From: a bacterium | GTDB taxonomy: Bacteria; UBP6; JAFGXH01 | NCBI GenBank assembly: GCA_027064085.1 | Contig: JAMOQH010000073.1 | Location: 1 to 48,578, forward strand | Length of the DNA: 48,578 nucleotides | Direction: 5' to 3' | Part shown: positions 8,565 to 17,046 of the stretch, piece by piece | Position numbering within the stretch: position 1 is the first letter of the stretch | How the letters are laid out: every line of letters begins with the position of its first letter | Position numbers and translations under genes: made by a program | Notes under the pieces: model-generated | What the model saw: only the letters and a program-made list of their open reading frames with translations | What the model was told of the DNA's origin: nothing | The model's database searches: none

Positions 8565-9635
8565 TTAGTATTTATTTATATCCATCTCTCCATTAAGTGC
8601 GTAGTATGCACCTTCTGCTAATGCCTTCATTTCATCTTCACCTGGATATACTATAATTTCTGAAATAAATCCAATTCTTTCTTTTATCCAAGAAATAAAT
8701 AAATCACTGTATGCAAAGCCCCCTGTTAAAATAATTGCATCAACCTTGCCTTTTAAAACTGTAGATAGTGCTCCTATTTCTTTTGAAACTTGATAGGCCA
8801 TTGCTTCATATACTTCTTTGGCTTTCTTGTCTCCATTATTTATTTTTTTCTCTATCTCTAAGCCATCAGTGGTTCCTAAATAAGCAATTAATCCACCTTT
8901 GCCTTTTATTTTAAGTTTAATTTCTTCATGTGTATATTTTCCTGAAAAACATAATTGCCTTAACTGGCCAATAGGTACACCACCACTTCTATCTGTTGAA
9001 AATGGACCCTCTCCGTCTAGACCATTGTTTACATCAATTGCTTGCCCTTTTTTATGAGCTCCAAGTGAAGTACCGCCCCCAATATGAGCAACAATAATAT
9101 TTAATTCATTAATGTTTTTTCCTCTTTCTTTAGCATACCTTCTTATTACGGCTTTTTGATTTAATGCATGAAATATACTCAATCTAGATATCTCTGGTAT
9201 TCCTGAGTATCTAGCCAAGTTTTCCATTTCATCTACTACAACTGGATCAAGTATAAATGATTTAATTTTTTTATTTCCTAGTTTAGCAATATTATGAGCT
9301 AGCATTCCTCCTAGATTAGATGCATGTTCTCCAAGATTTCCCCTATTAAGGGTTTTAATCATATTTTCATCTGTTTGAATTATGCCAGATTTTACAGGTT
9401 TTATAAATCCTCCTCGCCCTATAATCGCATCAAAATCATTTATCGGAATATTTTCTTGTTTTAATAAGCTAAGTATGAGATTTTTTCTAAATTCGAATTG
9501 TTCTGCAATAGATTTAAATTTAGATATCTCTTTTAGTGAATGTTTTATGTTCTTTAAATATTTTGATGTTAAATTATGAAATACTGCTATTTTGGTTGAA
9601 GATGAACCTGGATTTATTACTAATATTTTTTTCAT
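8565..9635 (-). CDS. buk: Butyrate kinase
   Basis: It transfers phosphate from butyryl-phosphate (or branched-chain acyl-phosphate) to ADP, giving butyrate and ATP, the last step of butyrate fermentation. It is an acetokinase-fold protein with NPGSSSTK at the N-terminus, HIGGGTSLGAH in the middle and the ILTGGFAYS motif near the end. I start it at the ATG at 9635 (356 aa). AAGGA stands just before this ATG, the protein then begins MKKILVINPGSSS as in the family, and the longer frame from 9656 would overlap the upstream gene. The stop-to-start gap to the regulator gene is 10 bases, so they are coupled. Confidence 0.95.
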   Translation of the reverse strand: MKKILVINPGSSSTKIAVFHNLTSKYLKNIKHSLKEISKFKSIAEQFEFRKNLILSLLKQENIPINDFDAIIGRGGFIKPVKSGIIQTDENMIKTLNRGNLGEHASNLGGMLAHNIAKLGNKKIKSFILDPVVVDEMENLARYSGIPEISRLSIFHALNQKAVIRRYAKERGKNINELNIIVAHIGGGTSLGAHKKGQAIDVNNGLDGEGPFSTDRSGGVPIGQLRQLCFSGKYTHEEIKLKIKGKGGLIAYLGTTDGLEIEKKINNGDKKAKEVYEAMAYQVSKEIGALSTVLKGKVDAIILTGGFAYSDLFISWIKERIGFISEIIVYPGEDEMKALAEGAYYALNGEMDINKY

Positions 9636-9645
9636 TGTATCCTTG

Positions 9646-10161
9646 TTATTTTTCAATATCTTGATGAATTAATGCAATTTCTTCAAAATTTCTGTCTTCT
9701 CTTGGTTCATTTTTTGTGTAATCGTCAAGAACTTCTTTTACTCTTCTGTACATTTCCTTACTTTCTTCTTTTGTAACATGCATTTTGAATTTTATAAATG
9801 TTACACTAAAGTTTCCTTCTAATGTATTTTTTCTGAATATTTTTATAAGTGATTTAATAAAGCTCATAAAATTTGTAAGATAAACTTTGGTTCTCTCTTC
9901 ACCAGAAATATTTTTAAAATCTTCTTCTGTGATAATTGCATCTTTGTGAAGAGTATAAGTATGCTGTTTTAAACCATTCACCATTTTAGTTTTGGATACT
10001 CTAATGAGTTTATTTTCATACATTTTTTTGATATGTCTGTATAAAGTTGCTTTAGGAACATCATTAAGTTTTTCTTTTATTTCTCTTACTGTCATGTCTT
10101 TATACTCAAGTAGGTCCATAATCTCTAGTGTAGGGTATTTTAGTAACAGTTTAAAATTCAT
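9646..10161 (-). CDS. Winged-helix transcriptional regulator (ArsR-like HTH)
   Basis: Residues 10-60 form a winged helix: LEIMDLLEYKDMTVREIKEKL, then the recognition helix PKATLYRHIKKMYENKLI. A helical C-terminal half (about 80-171) probably makes the dimer or senses a ligand; it has no Cys pair for metal. A GAGGA ribosome site lies 5 bases before the ATG. It sits exactly between ptb and buk, which suggests local control of acyl-phosphate metabolism. This is inference from position. I see no signal for its own operator. Confidence 0.75.
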   Translation of the reverse strand: MNFKLLLKYPTLEIMDLLEYKDMTVREIKEKLNDVPKATLYRHIKKMYENKLIRVSKTKMVNGLKQHTYTLHKDAIITEEDFKNISGEERTKVYLTNFMSFIKSLIKIFRKNTLEGNFSVTFIKFKMHVTKEESKEMYRRVKEVLDDYTKNEPREDRNFEEIALIHQDIEK

Positions 10162-10183
10162 TTTTCCTCATTAAAATAAAATA

Positions 10184-11083
10184 TTAATCCATTGCTGATG
10201 CTAATGCGATAGAATAAAATTTACTTTCTTCACTATCTGCTCTAGATGTTAAAACAATAGGAACTTTTGCTCCCATTAAAACAGCAGCAACTTTTGCTCC
10301 ACCAATAAAATTCATGGATTTATAAAGAACATTTCCCACCTCTATATAAGGTGCTACAATTAAATCAGTGTCTCCTGCCACCTCACTTGCTATACCTTTA
10401 TGTGCGGCAGCCTCTTTACTTACAGCATTATCTAGAGCAAGTGGCCCATCAATTATGCAGTTTTTAATTTGATTTCTTTTGTTCATCATGGTAAGCATTG
10501 CTGCATCAATTGTTGTTTGCATTTTTGGATTTACAACTTCAACAGCTCCTATTATAGCTATTTTAGGTAGTTTGTAATCTAATTTATTGAATAACTCTAC
10601 TCCATTTTTTATAATTTCGATTTTCTCTTTTATATTAGGAGCTATATTTAACGCAGCATCAGTAACTCCTATTAATTTATGATAAAACGGTGTTTCGAAA
10701 ATACCAATATGACTAAGTACACCGTTTTTTCTTATTCCGGTTTCATTGTGTAGTACTTCTCGTAAAAAGTCAGCTGTTTGAACTAAGCCCTTCATTAAGA
10801 CATCAGCTTTTTTATTTTTTATTAGTTCAACTGCCTTTTTAGATGATAAAATAGGATTGCATTCATCTATTATACTATCATTTTTAATGTCAAAATTGAT
10901 GTTTTTAGATATTTCTAGTATTTTTTCTTTATTACCTATGAGAATAGGTTCTATTAATTCTTTTTCATAAGCGTTTTTCACTGCTTCAAGAACATTCTTA
11001 TCTTCTGCTGCTGCAACAGCAATTTTAACTTTTTTCTTGTTTTTTGCTATTTCTACTAAATCATTTAACTTTGTTAAAACCAT
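10184..11083 (-). CDS. ptb: Phosphate butyryltransferase
   Basis: It converts butyryl-CoA and phosphate to butyryl-phosphate, which butyrate kinase then uses to make ATP. With the ATG at 11083 the protein is 299 aa, the family's usual size. AGGAG precedes this ATG by 7 bases, while the longer frame to 11122 would run into hutI. Family features include AVAAAEDKNVLEAV near the N-terminus, the middle LMKGLVQTADFLREVL segment and the C-terminal IVLTSRADSEESKFYSIALA. Phosphotransacetylase-like activity on other short acyl-CoAs is possible. The pairing with buk makes butyrate or branched-chain acids the likely substrates. Confidence 0.93.
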   Translation of the reverse strand: MVLTKLNDLVEIAKNKKKVKIAVAAAEDKNVLEAVKNAYEKELIEPILIGNKEKILEISKNINFDIKNDSIIDECNPILSSKKAVELIKNKKADVLMKGLVQTADFLREVLHNETGIRKNGVLSHIGIFETPFYHKLIGVTDAALNIAPNIKEKIEIIKNGVELFNKLDYKLPKIAIIGAVEVVNPKMQTTIDAAMLTMMNKRNQIKNCIIDGPLALDNAVSKEAAAHKGIASEVAGDTDLIVAPYIEVGNVLYKSMNFIGGAKVAAVLMGAKVPIVLTSRADSEESKFYSIALASAMD

Positions 11084-11093
11084 AAAATAACTC

Positions 11094-12308
11094 CTATTTT
11101 CTAAAACATCGTTTTTGTCCATTAATAAAAACTGCCCTAACTAAAGAATCTCCCATATTATAGGCTAAATTTTTATAATTATCTGTATCATGAATAACTA
11201 AATCTGCTTGTTTTCCTATTTGTAAAGAACCTATTTGACCTTGCATCCCTAGTGCATAAGCTCCGTTTAATGTAACTCCTTTTATGGCATCTAATACTGT
11301 CATTTTAGATTTTAAAACGGCTAATGAAATAACTAAATTCATATTCAATGAATTAGCACTACCTGGATTGAAATCAGTTGCTAAAGCAACACGAACACCG
11401 TTTTTTAGAAGTTTATTCGCATTTACATAATTATCTTTATTTAAAAATAATACTGCTATAGGTAAAAGTGTTGCGACTGTATTAGAGTTTTTTAATATTT
11501 GAATATCGTTATCATTTACATATTCTAAGTGGTCTACAGACAATGCATTATATTTAACTCCTAATTGGGTGCCACCTTGATTAGAAAGTTGTTCTGTATG
11601 TAATTTAATATTATACTCATATTTTATTGATTCTCTTATAATTTCTTCTGCTTCTTCTATAGAATATGCTCCATTTTCAATGAAAATATCAATATTATTA
11701 GCTAATTTTCTTTTTTTTATCAAAGGAAGCATCTTGTTTTTGATTAGATTTATATAATCATTTCTATTTTCTTTATATTCTTTAGGAACAATATGAGCTC
11801 CTAAGTAAGTTGAAGAGATTTTTTGATTTGTAAATGATTTTAATTGTTTTATTACTTCTAAAATTTTTATTTCAGTATCAATATCCAATCCATAACCTGA
11901 TTTTATTTCTAAAGTTGTTGTTCCATAAGAAAGAGCCTTGTCCAAACGCTGTTTTCCTGATTCTAATAACTTTGCAAACGGTGTTTGTCTAGTTGAAGTA
12001 ACAGTGTTGTTTATTCCACCGCCTGCTTGCATTATTTCTTCGTAAGTTGCACCATTTGCTCGCATTTCAAATTCATCAGAGCGATTCCCTGCAAAAATTA
12101 AATGAGTATGGCTATCAATAAAACCTGGTGTTAGAATTCTGTTCTCGATATTTAATATCTCGGTAAAGTCATTTTTAGGTAAATTAATCATTTTACCATA
12201 TTCAAAGACTTTATCATCTTTTATTACTAAGTAAGCATCTTCAAGAACATCATTTTCTTGTGTTTCATCAAAATGTAAAAGTTGAGAAATATTTTTTATT
12301 AGTTTCAT
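11094..12308 (-). CDS. hutI: Imidazolonepropionase
   Basis: It hydrolyses 4-imidazolone-5-propionate to N-formimino-glutamate, the third step of histidine degradation. It is an amidohydrolase-fold metalloenzyme of 404 aa. Metal ligands are His67 and His69 (FIDSHTHLIFAG), with TTLEIKSGYGLD, LGAHIVP and ATDFNPGSAN further on, all typical of HutI. Its ATG at 12308 is separated from the previous stop by one base. No hutH or hutU is nearby. Instead it is immediately followed by ptb, which suggests that a histidine-to-glutamate fermentation feeds this operon, although that link is inferred. Confidence 0.95.
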   Translation of the reverse strand: MKLIKNISQLLHFDETQENDVLEDAYLVIKDDKVFEYGKMINLPKNDFTEILNIENRILTPGFIDSHTHLIFAGNRSDEFEMRANGATYEEIMQAGGGINNTVTSTRQTPFAKLLESGKQRLDKALSYGTTTLEIKSGYGLDIDTEIKILEVIKQLKSFTNQKISSTYLGAHIVPKEYKENRNDYINLIKNKMLPLIKKRKLANNIDIFIENGAYSIEEAEEIIRESIKYEYNIKLHTEQLSNQGGTQLGVKYNALSVDHLEYVNDNDIQILKNSNTVATLLPIAVLFLNKDNYVNANKLLKNGVRVALATDFNPGSANSLNMNLVISLAVLKSKMTVLDAIKGVTLNGAYALGMQGQIGSLQIGKQADLVIHDTDNYKNLAYNMGDSLVRAVFINGQKRCFRK

Positions 12309-12309
12309 A

Positions 12310-12879
12310 TTAAGCCTTGTTATTTAATTTTTTATTTTTTTTATTTTCTTCATTTTCTTTAATTGAAAATATAAACATTATAACTAAAAATATAGCTGTA
12401 ATTATAAAACCTGCTGTTGAAATTTTATATCTATCTGTAAAAATGTGGGAATAAACAAATATTGTAGAAAATAAAGTAAGTATTTTTATTATTGATTTTA
12501 TATTTTTATTATATCCATATAACAAAAAGGGGAGTATGTAGAAAGTTGAGCCAATAACTCCAAATTTTATAGCTATATATTTTAAGTTTATTATATTAGG
12601 TTGATTAGCAAGTAGCTCCTTGTTTGTATATAGTAGTATTATGGCTACTATCATAACTATAAAATTAATATAATCTCTTAAGTTAGTTTTAAAGTATATT
12701 TTAGAGATTATTTCTAAAGTTGAAATACCCCAAATTGTAATTAAAATAGCTTCAACATTTAAAAGTCTATACCAATTGTATATATCGGTACTATTTTTAA
12801 TAATCAAACCAACTACAATGATACTTATCATTGTAAAAGTAAATGCTAGCTTGTTATATATGTCAAAACCCTTTTCCAT
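12310..12879 (-). CDS. Integral membrane protein, unknown
   Basis: About six hydrophobic segments cover most of the protein, ending in a basic, Asn/Lys-rich tail (EENKKNKKLNNKA). I recognise no family. I start at the ATG at 12879 (MEKGFDIYNK, 189 aa). The longer frame begins with TTG at 12915 and adds a Cys/Tyr-rich stretch that looks untranslated. Neither has a good ribosome site, so the start is uncertain. It overlaps the hut/ptb run by its stop codon position and is probably co-transcribed. Confidence 0.6.
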   Translation of the reverse strand: MEKGFDIYNKLAFTFTMISIIVVGLIIKNSTDIYNWYRLLNVEAILITIWGISTLEIISKIYFKTNLRDYINFIVMIVAIILLYTNKELLANQPNIINLKYIAIKFGVIGSTFYILPFLLYGYNKNIKSIIKILTLFSTIFVYSHIFTDRYKISTAGFIITAIFLVIMFIFSIKENEENKKNKKLNNKA

Positions 12880-12931
12880 AGATTTTATATAGCATATATT
12901 ATTATATTTTTGCAAACAGAATGTGAATTTA

Positions 12932-13966
12932 TTAAAAATTAGGTTTTTTTGATGGTTTTATGAAAATGAGAATATAAATTATCATAAAAACTAAGAATAT
13001 TAATCCTCCGTATCCAAGTATGTAATCAAACTTTTTAATTTTTATAAAACCTGTTCTTGTTGATGAAATAATACCCTTTTTGAAATTAGGTTTCCCCATT
13101 ATTTTAAATTTTAAATCTTTTTTGAATTTAATATCTTTTTTTATTCCTATCTTAATTGCTCCCTCTTTGGTTTCTCTAATGGAAAATTTTGATATTAAAT
13201 TAGAAACAATTTTATTTCTTGCATCCGGAACAATAACTCTAGTTTCTTTTACATTATTCATTGTTTTAAATCTAATGAGATATGGAAATTCTTTGGGGTG
13301 TAAAAAATAATTAAATGTAAAGTAATTTCTACCAGGCTTTAAAAAGACTTTTAATAGTATATAATTATCAAATATGGAATAGTTGTTTTTTGAAATATTA
13401 AAAAGTGGGTTTATTTTATTAGTATTGGTTGATATAGGTATTTTAATACCTGCATCTTTTTGAGGTAGAAGAGGAGAATATGTAAAGTTACCTTTATTAT
13501 TAATAACCAAATCTTCTGTGAGCCTAATAACTTTATTTTTTTCATCTACCTCAATAATATAATCAAATTTTTCTATTTCTATATTATCCTTAATATTACC
13601 TTGTTCATAAACTTTAAAATTTATTTTATTTAAGGTTTCTAATTCTGATTGTTTAAACTTTTTAAAGTAATTAACACCCTTATAAGAAATTGCTAGTTCA
13701 TAGAATTCTGCACTAGGATATATTTTAACATTTTTAAACTCTAGGGGAGATTTAGTTAATTCGGGCTTAAATGATTTGATTATGAAATTATTGGTTATTG
13801 CTGATAATGAAGCATATAAGGGAGCAGTAATTGGTAAGTTTTCTGTTCCATTAATTACTTTGATTTTTAAATTTAAATGTTTAAAGTTTTGTGATTTTTT
13901 CATTAATTCAGGAAATGAAAAGAGCTTTAATGTTATTAAAAATAGAACTATGATTTTATATTTCAC
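12932..13966 (-). CDS. Secreted, C-terminally membrane-anchored protein, unknown
   Basis: A short signal peptide (1-18, ending LFSF) is followed by a beta-rich extracytoplasmic part, one membrane segment at about 312-336 (LGYGGLIFLVFMIIYILIF) and a short basic tail KPSKKPNF. It therefore spans the membrane once, with the large domain outside the cytoplasm. No domain is recognised. Translation uses GTG at 13966 with AAAGGAG just before it, and the frame overlaps the end of dedA by 11 bases, so translation is coupled. A partner role with the DedA protein is possible but only from position. Confidence 0.65.
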   Translation of the reverse strand: MKYKIIVLFLITLKLFSFPELMKKSQNFKHLNLKIKVINGTENLPITAPLYASLSAITNNFIIKSFKPELTKSPLEFKNVKIYPSAEFYELAISYKGVNYFKKFKQSELETLNKINFKVYEQGNIKDNIEIEKFDYIIEVDEKNKVIRLTEDLVINNKGNFTYSPLLPQKDAGIKIPISTNTNKINPLFNISKNNYSIFDNYILLKVFLKPGRNYFTFNYFLHPKEFPYLIRFKTMNNVKETRVIVPDARNKIVSNLISKFSIRETKEGAIKIGIKKDIKFKKDLKFKIMGKPNFKKGIISSTRTGFIKIKKFDYILGYGGLIFLVFMIIYILIFIKPSKKPNF

Positions 13967-14669
13967 TTTCTCCTTTTAAGTTAGGTTTTTCTATACTTTG
14001 AGATTGGTTAGGATTTTCTGATATGCTTTTTTTGTGTTGGTAATATTTGTAAAATACAAATATTAAAAATAATGTGAATAATGTTCCCCAAAATGCATAT
14101 TTATATTTACTAATTACAGAAATAATGACTTTTCCATAAATAGCAACAATTAATACTTGAGTAGGAACAGAAATTGTTGCAGCTAAACCATCTATAGATA
14201 AGAATTTTTTTAATGGTACTTTTGTCATTCCGCAAGTTAAATGTCCAGGAAACCTAATTCCTGGCATAAATCTAAATCCAAAAATGGCAAAACCACTGTA
14301 TTTTTGAAATAAAAGGTTAATTTTATCGAATTTTTCTTGTTTTACTTTCTTTTTAAAAAAATTACTATCCATTAGTTTCTGACCAAAGAATCGGCCAATA
14401 CTATAAACAAGTATATCACTAGATAATACTGCGATTAAGCTTACGATTGCAAGAACATACATATTTATTCCAACTGCATCAGGAGTTGGAGGAGGGTAGG
14501 TTTCTGGGAATCGAGCAGTGTATGCAATAAAACCTACTGTTACTAAGGTAAATTCTTCAGGAACTGGTAAACCAAAACTACTAGCAGTCATTAATAATAC
14601 AATAAGACCATAAACCATGTAAGGTTGATAGGCGTAGTGTGTAAAAGTCTCTGTTAGCCAAGCTTCCAT
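13956..14669 (-). CDS. DedA/VTT-domain membrane protein
   Basis: DedA proteins carry the SNARE-associated (VTT) domain and act in lipid scrambling or membrane-potential-linked envelope functions. Family signs are SFGLPVPEEFTLV (the reentrant E-x-x-P region), FGQKLM, and the FGFRFMPGIRFPGHLTCGMTKV stretch containing the conserved Arg/Pro/Gly. I start at the ATG at 14669 (237 aa). TTGGAG stands 7 bases before it, while the 17 extra residues of the longer frame have no ribosome site. It is first in the minus-strand run that ends with nhaA. Confidence 0.88.
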   Translation of the reverse strand: MEAWLTETFTHYAYQPYMVYGLIVLLMTASSFGLPVPEEFTLVTVGFIAYTARFPETYPPPTPDAVGINMYVLAIVSLIAVLSSDILVYSIGRFFGQKLMDSNFFKKKVKQEKFDKINLLFQKYSGFAIFGFRFMPGIRFPGHLTCGMTKVPLKKFLSIDGLAATISVPTQVLIVAIYGKVIISVISKYKYAFWGTLFTLFLIFVFYKYYQHKKSISENPNQSQSIEKPNLKGESEI

Positions 14670-14814
14670 ATATTCTCCAAGTAAATAAGAGTATTTATCA
14701 TTAATAATGAGATAAATCAAGTTGTTTTTGTTTTTATTGTATCAAATTAAATGTATAGAATTTATTTTTAAGAAAAGATTGTACTAAATGGAGTGAATTA
14801 TAATATGAAATTAA

Positions 14815-16686
14815 CTACTTGATTTTAAAGATAAATATATCAGTTCCTCCTTTACTTGTAAAGGACTCTGTTGTCGATTCAAGGATTATGTTATCTGTAA
14901 AATAGCCTGTAAGTAGAATATTGTCACTATTATCTATATTTATCGCTTCTCCGATTTCATCATCATTTCCTCCTATAGTTCTTCCTTGTAGGTACTTACC
15001 ATTTTTATCTAGTTTTGCTATAAAAATATCATAGCCCCCTAAACTAACTCTTTCTATTTCATCATCAAACTTAATAGACTCCATAAAGTTACCTATTACA
15101 TATACATTATCTAAATTATCAACAGCAATAGATCCCCCTGTTTCCCATTGAGGTCCTCCAAAGATTTTAGTCCATAAAAAATTACCATTTTCGTCTAGTT
15201 TGCTAACAAAAATATCTGCAAGACCATTGCTTTCATAAGCTTCTGTTTCTGTAATGGCTAAACTATCACTAAATGAACCAACAATTAATATATTATCTTC
15301 ACTGTCAATAATAATATCTTCAACCATATCGTAATTTGTACTTCCTAATGTTTTAGTCCATTGATAAATTCCTGAAGAATTAAATTTTGTTATAAAAATA
15401 TCAGTATTTCCATTACTTGTATGTTCATCAATGCCATCTGTTGGATTAAAATCAACAGTATTGTTAAATCCTCCTACAATGTAAATATCACCTCTAGAGT
15501 TAACTGCAATTGATTCTGCTCCATCCCAATCATCAGAGCCAATAGTTTTAGTCCATAAATATGACATATCGGTTTTAAATTTACTAATAAATATGTCACT
15601 TGAATTATTTACACTAGTAAACACATTTCCAGTATAATCAAAATTAAAGTTTACTCTTCCATTAAAGCTTCCTGTTACATATAATGAATCTTTGTCATTA
15701 ATTGTAATTGAAGTAGGAGAGTTTGTTTCTAGAATAGTTGTTTTTATATAAGAACCCGTATCTGTTAATTTTAATAAAAATGTTTTATCTTTATCTATAT
15801 CGCCTTGCTTAATATCTAATCCATCACTTGGATCAAAGTCAATGTCTCCTTTATATGTTCCTAGCAAATACAAAAAGTTGTCTTTTAATTCTAAGTCTAC
15901 TATTTTATTATTATTTAAACTAAAAACAGTCTTTGTCCATAAATATGTACCATCATATTTAATTTTAGTTAAAAAAGAATTGTCTAAATAAGTTTTATAA
16001 TATCCATTTTTACATTCACATACTCCATTATTACAAATTTCGTCTTCTCTGCAAGGAGTTGAACATTCAAAGTTTAAAACACAATTTAAATCACTGTTTT
16101 GGTGATAACCATTTACACATATACATTTATTATTAGCACATATTTCATTTTTTTTGGGATTACAAGCTTCATCACATATATCTTCTATACATTTTTCTAT
16201 ATCATTTCCCTCCCCATCTGTAATTGTTTCTTTATGGAACCCCTTTATGCATTCGCATGTAAGTGTTTTATAATTACATTCTTGATTCATAGTACAAGTT
16301 TCTTGACATTGTGTTGTTTCTTTTTTACAAATATGACCACTAGAGTGTATATCAATTCCATTACCTGAATCAAAATCAACATCTCCTTTAAAAGAACCTG
16401 CTATATAAATATTATTGTTTTTATCAGGAATTATAATATATCCATATTCAAAGTTTTTTCCACCTATTGTTTGTTTCCATAAAAAAGTTTCTTTTTTAGT
16501 ACATATAATGCCGTTACCTTCAAAACCATCTTTACAACTACAAATTGGAATGTCATCAACCATCTCACACAATGCGTTTTCAGAACATTCTGTATTTTCA
16601 CAGTTTTCAATATAATCTCTTGTTTGAGCACATGAGCTAATTAAAAATATGGAAAATAAAACAATAACTACTGATAACTTAGGCAT
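14815..16686 (-). CDS. Lipoprotein: SBBP beta-propeller with inserted EGF-like modules
   Basis: The signal ends in the lipobox LISSC. An EGF-like module (CENTECSENALCEM, CSCKDGFEG) comes first. Seven SBBP-type repeats follow, each with a W-T-K-type strand (WKQTIGG, WTKTVFS, WTKTIGS, WTKTLGS, WTKIFGG and two weaker ones), as expected of a seven-bladed propeller. Blade 1 is interrupted at about residues 118-235 by three or four Cys-rich EGF-like modules; the blade resumes at FLTKIKYDGTYLW. It is probably surface-exposed and binding. I start at the ATG at 16686 because GAGGAGG lies immediately before it; the TTG at 16698 is only the ribosome-site region. Promoter: 16709-16737. Confidence 0.85.
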   Translation of the reverse strand: MPKLSVVIVLFSIFLISSCAQTRDYIENCENTECSENALCEMVDDIPICSCKDGFEGNGIICTKKETFLWKQTIGGKNFEYGYIIIPDKNNNIYIAGSFKGDVDFDSGNGIDIHSSGHICKKETTQCQETCTMNQECNYKTLTCECIKGFHKETITDGEGNDIEKCIEDICDEACNPKKNEICANNKCICVNGYHQNSDLNCVLNFECSTPCREDEICNNGVCECKNGYYKTYLDNSFLTKIKYDGTYLWTKTVFSLNNNKIVDLELKDNFLYLLGTYKGDIDFDPSDGLDIKQGDIDKDKTFLLKLTDTGSYIKTTILETNSPTSITINDKDSLYVTGSFNGRVNFNFDYTGNVFTSVNNSSDIFISKFKTDMSYLWTKTIGSDDWDGAESIAVNSRGDIYIVGGFNNTVDFNPTDGIDEHTSNGNTDIFITKFNSSGIYQWTKTLGSTNYDMVEDIIIDSEDNILIVGSFSDSLAITETEAYESNGLADIFVSKLDENGNFLWTKIFGGPQWETGGSIAVDNLDNVYVIGNFMESIKFDDEIERVSLGGYDIFIAKLDKNGKYLQGRTIGGNDDEIGEAINIDNSDNILLTGYFTDNIILESTTESFTSKGGTDIFIFKIK

Positions 16687-16708
16687 AATCCTCCTCAAAA
16701 GATACTTT

Positions 16709-16737
16709 ATTATCTATTAAATACTTAAAAAAGTCAA
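16709..16737 (-). promoter_or_regulatory. Promoter of the SBBP lipoprotein gene
   Basis: Read on the minus strand: TTGACT (16732-16737), 17 bases, GATAAT (16709-16714). The expected transcript starts about 15 bases before the ATG at 16686. Confidence 0.65.
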
Positions 16738-16824
16738 TATGCTATGACATTTAATTGTAATTTGTAATTTAGATTTTTTAAAATTATATTATATCTATTA
16801 TTTTTGTAACGATTCAGTATAAAT

Positions 16825-16932
16825 TTATTTTTCTCTAATTTTATTTATTTCATTTTCTGATAAACTTGTTAACTGCATAATTTTATTAATATCGGTTTTA
16901 GAATTTATTAGGAATTTTACTAAATCTACTAT
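16825..16932 (-). pseudogene. Degraded C-terminal fragment, Rpn/PD-(D/E)XK transposase-like
   Basis: This 35-codon frame is closed upstream by a stop (16933-16935). It encodes VDLVKFLINSKTDINKIMQL followed by TSLSENEINKIREK. The pattern 'leucine-rich, then D-I-x-x-I-M-x-x-T-x-L-S-x-x-E-I' is the usual tail of Rpn-type recombination-promoting nucleases. No start or body remains, so I read it as a relic inside the divergent intergenic gap 16687-17046. The rest of that gap holds two promoters and otherwise nothing I can name. Confidence 0.4.
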
Positions 16933-17001
16933 CTAATTTTATTGTTATGTTGATATAGTAACTTATTTTTTACAATATTTTTACTTTTATGTAAAAAGGA
17001 T

Positions 17002-17030
17002 TTGACAAATAGGGTAATGGAAATTATCAT
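17002..17030 (+). promoter_or_regulatory. Promoter of the histidine kinase-glgC operon
   Basis: A perfect TTGACA (17002-17007), a 17-base spacer and TATCAT (17025-17030). It overlaps the upstream end of the longest possible kinase reading frame, which shows that the real start lies downstream at 17047 after AGGAGG (17038-17043). Confidence 0.7.
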
Positions 17031-17046
17031 GAAGTATAGGAGGAAT

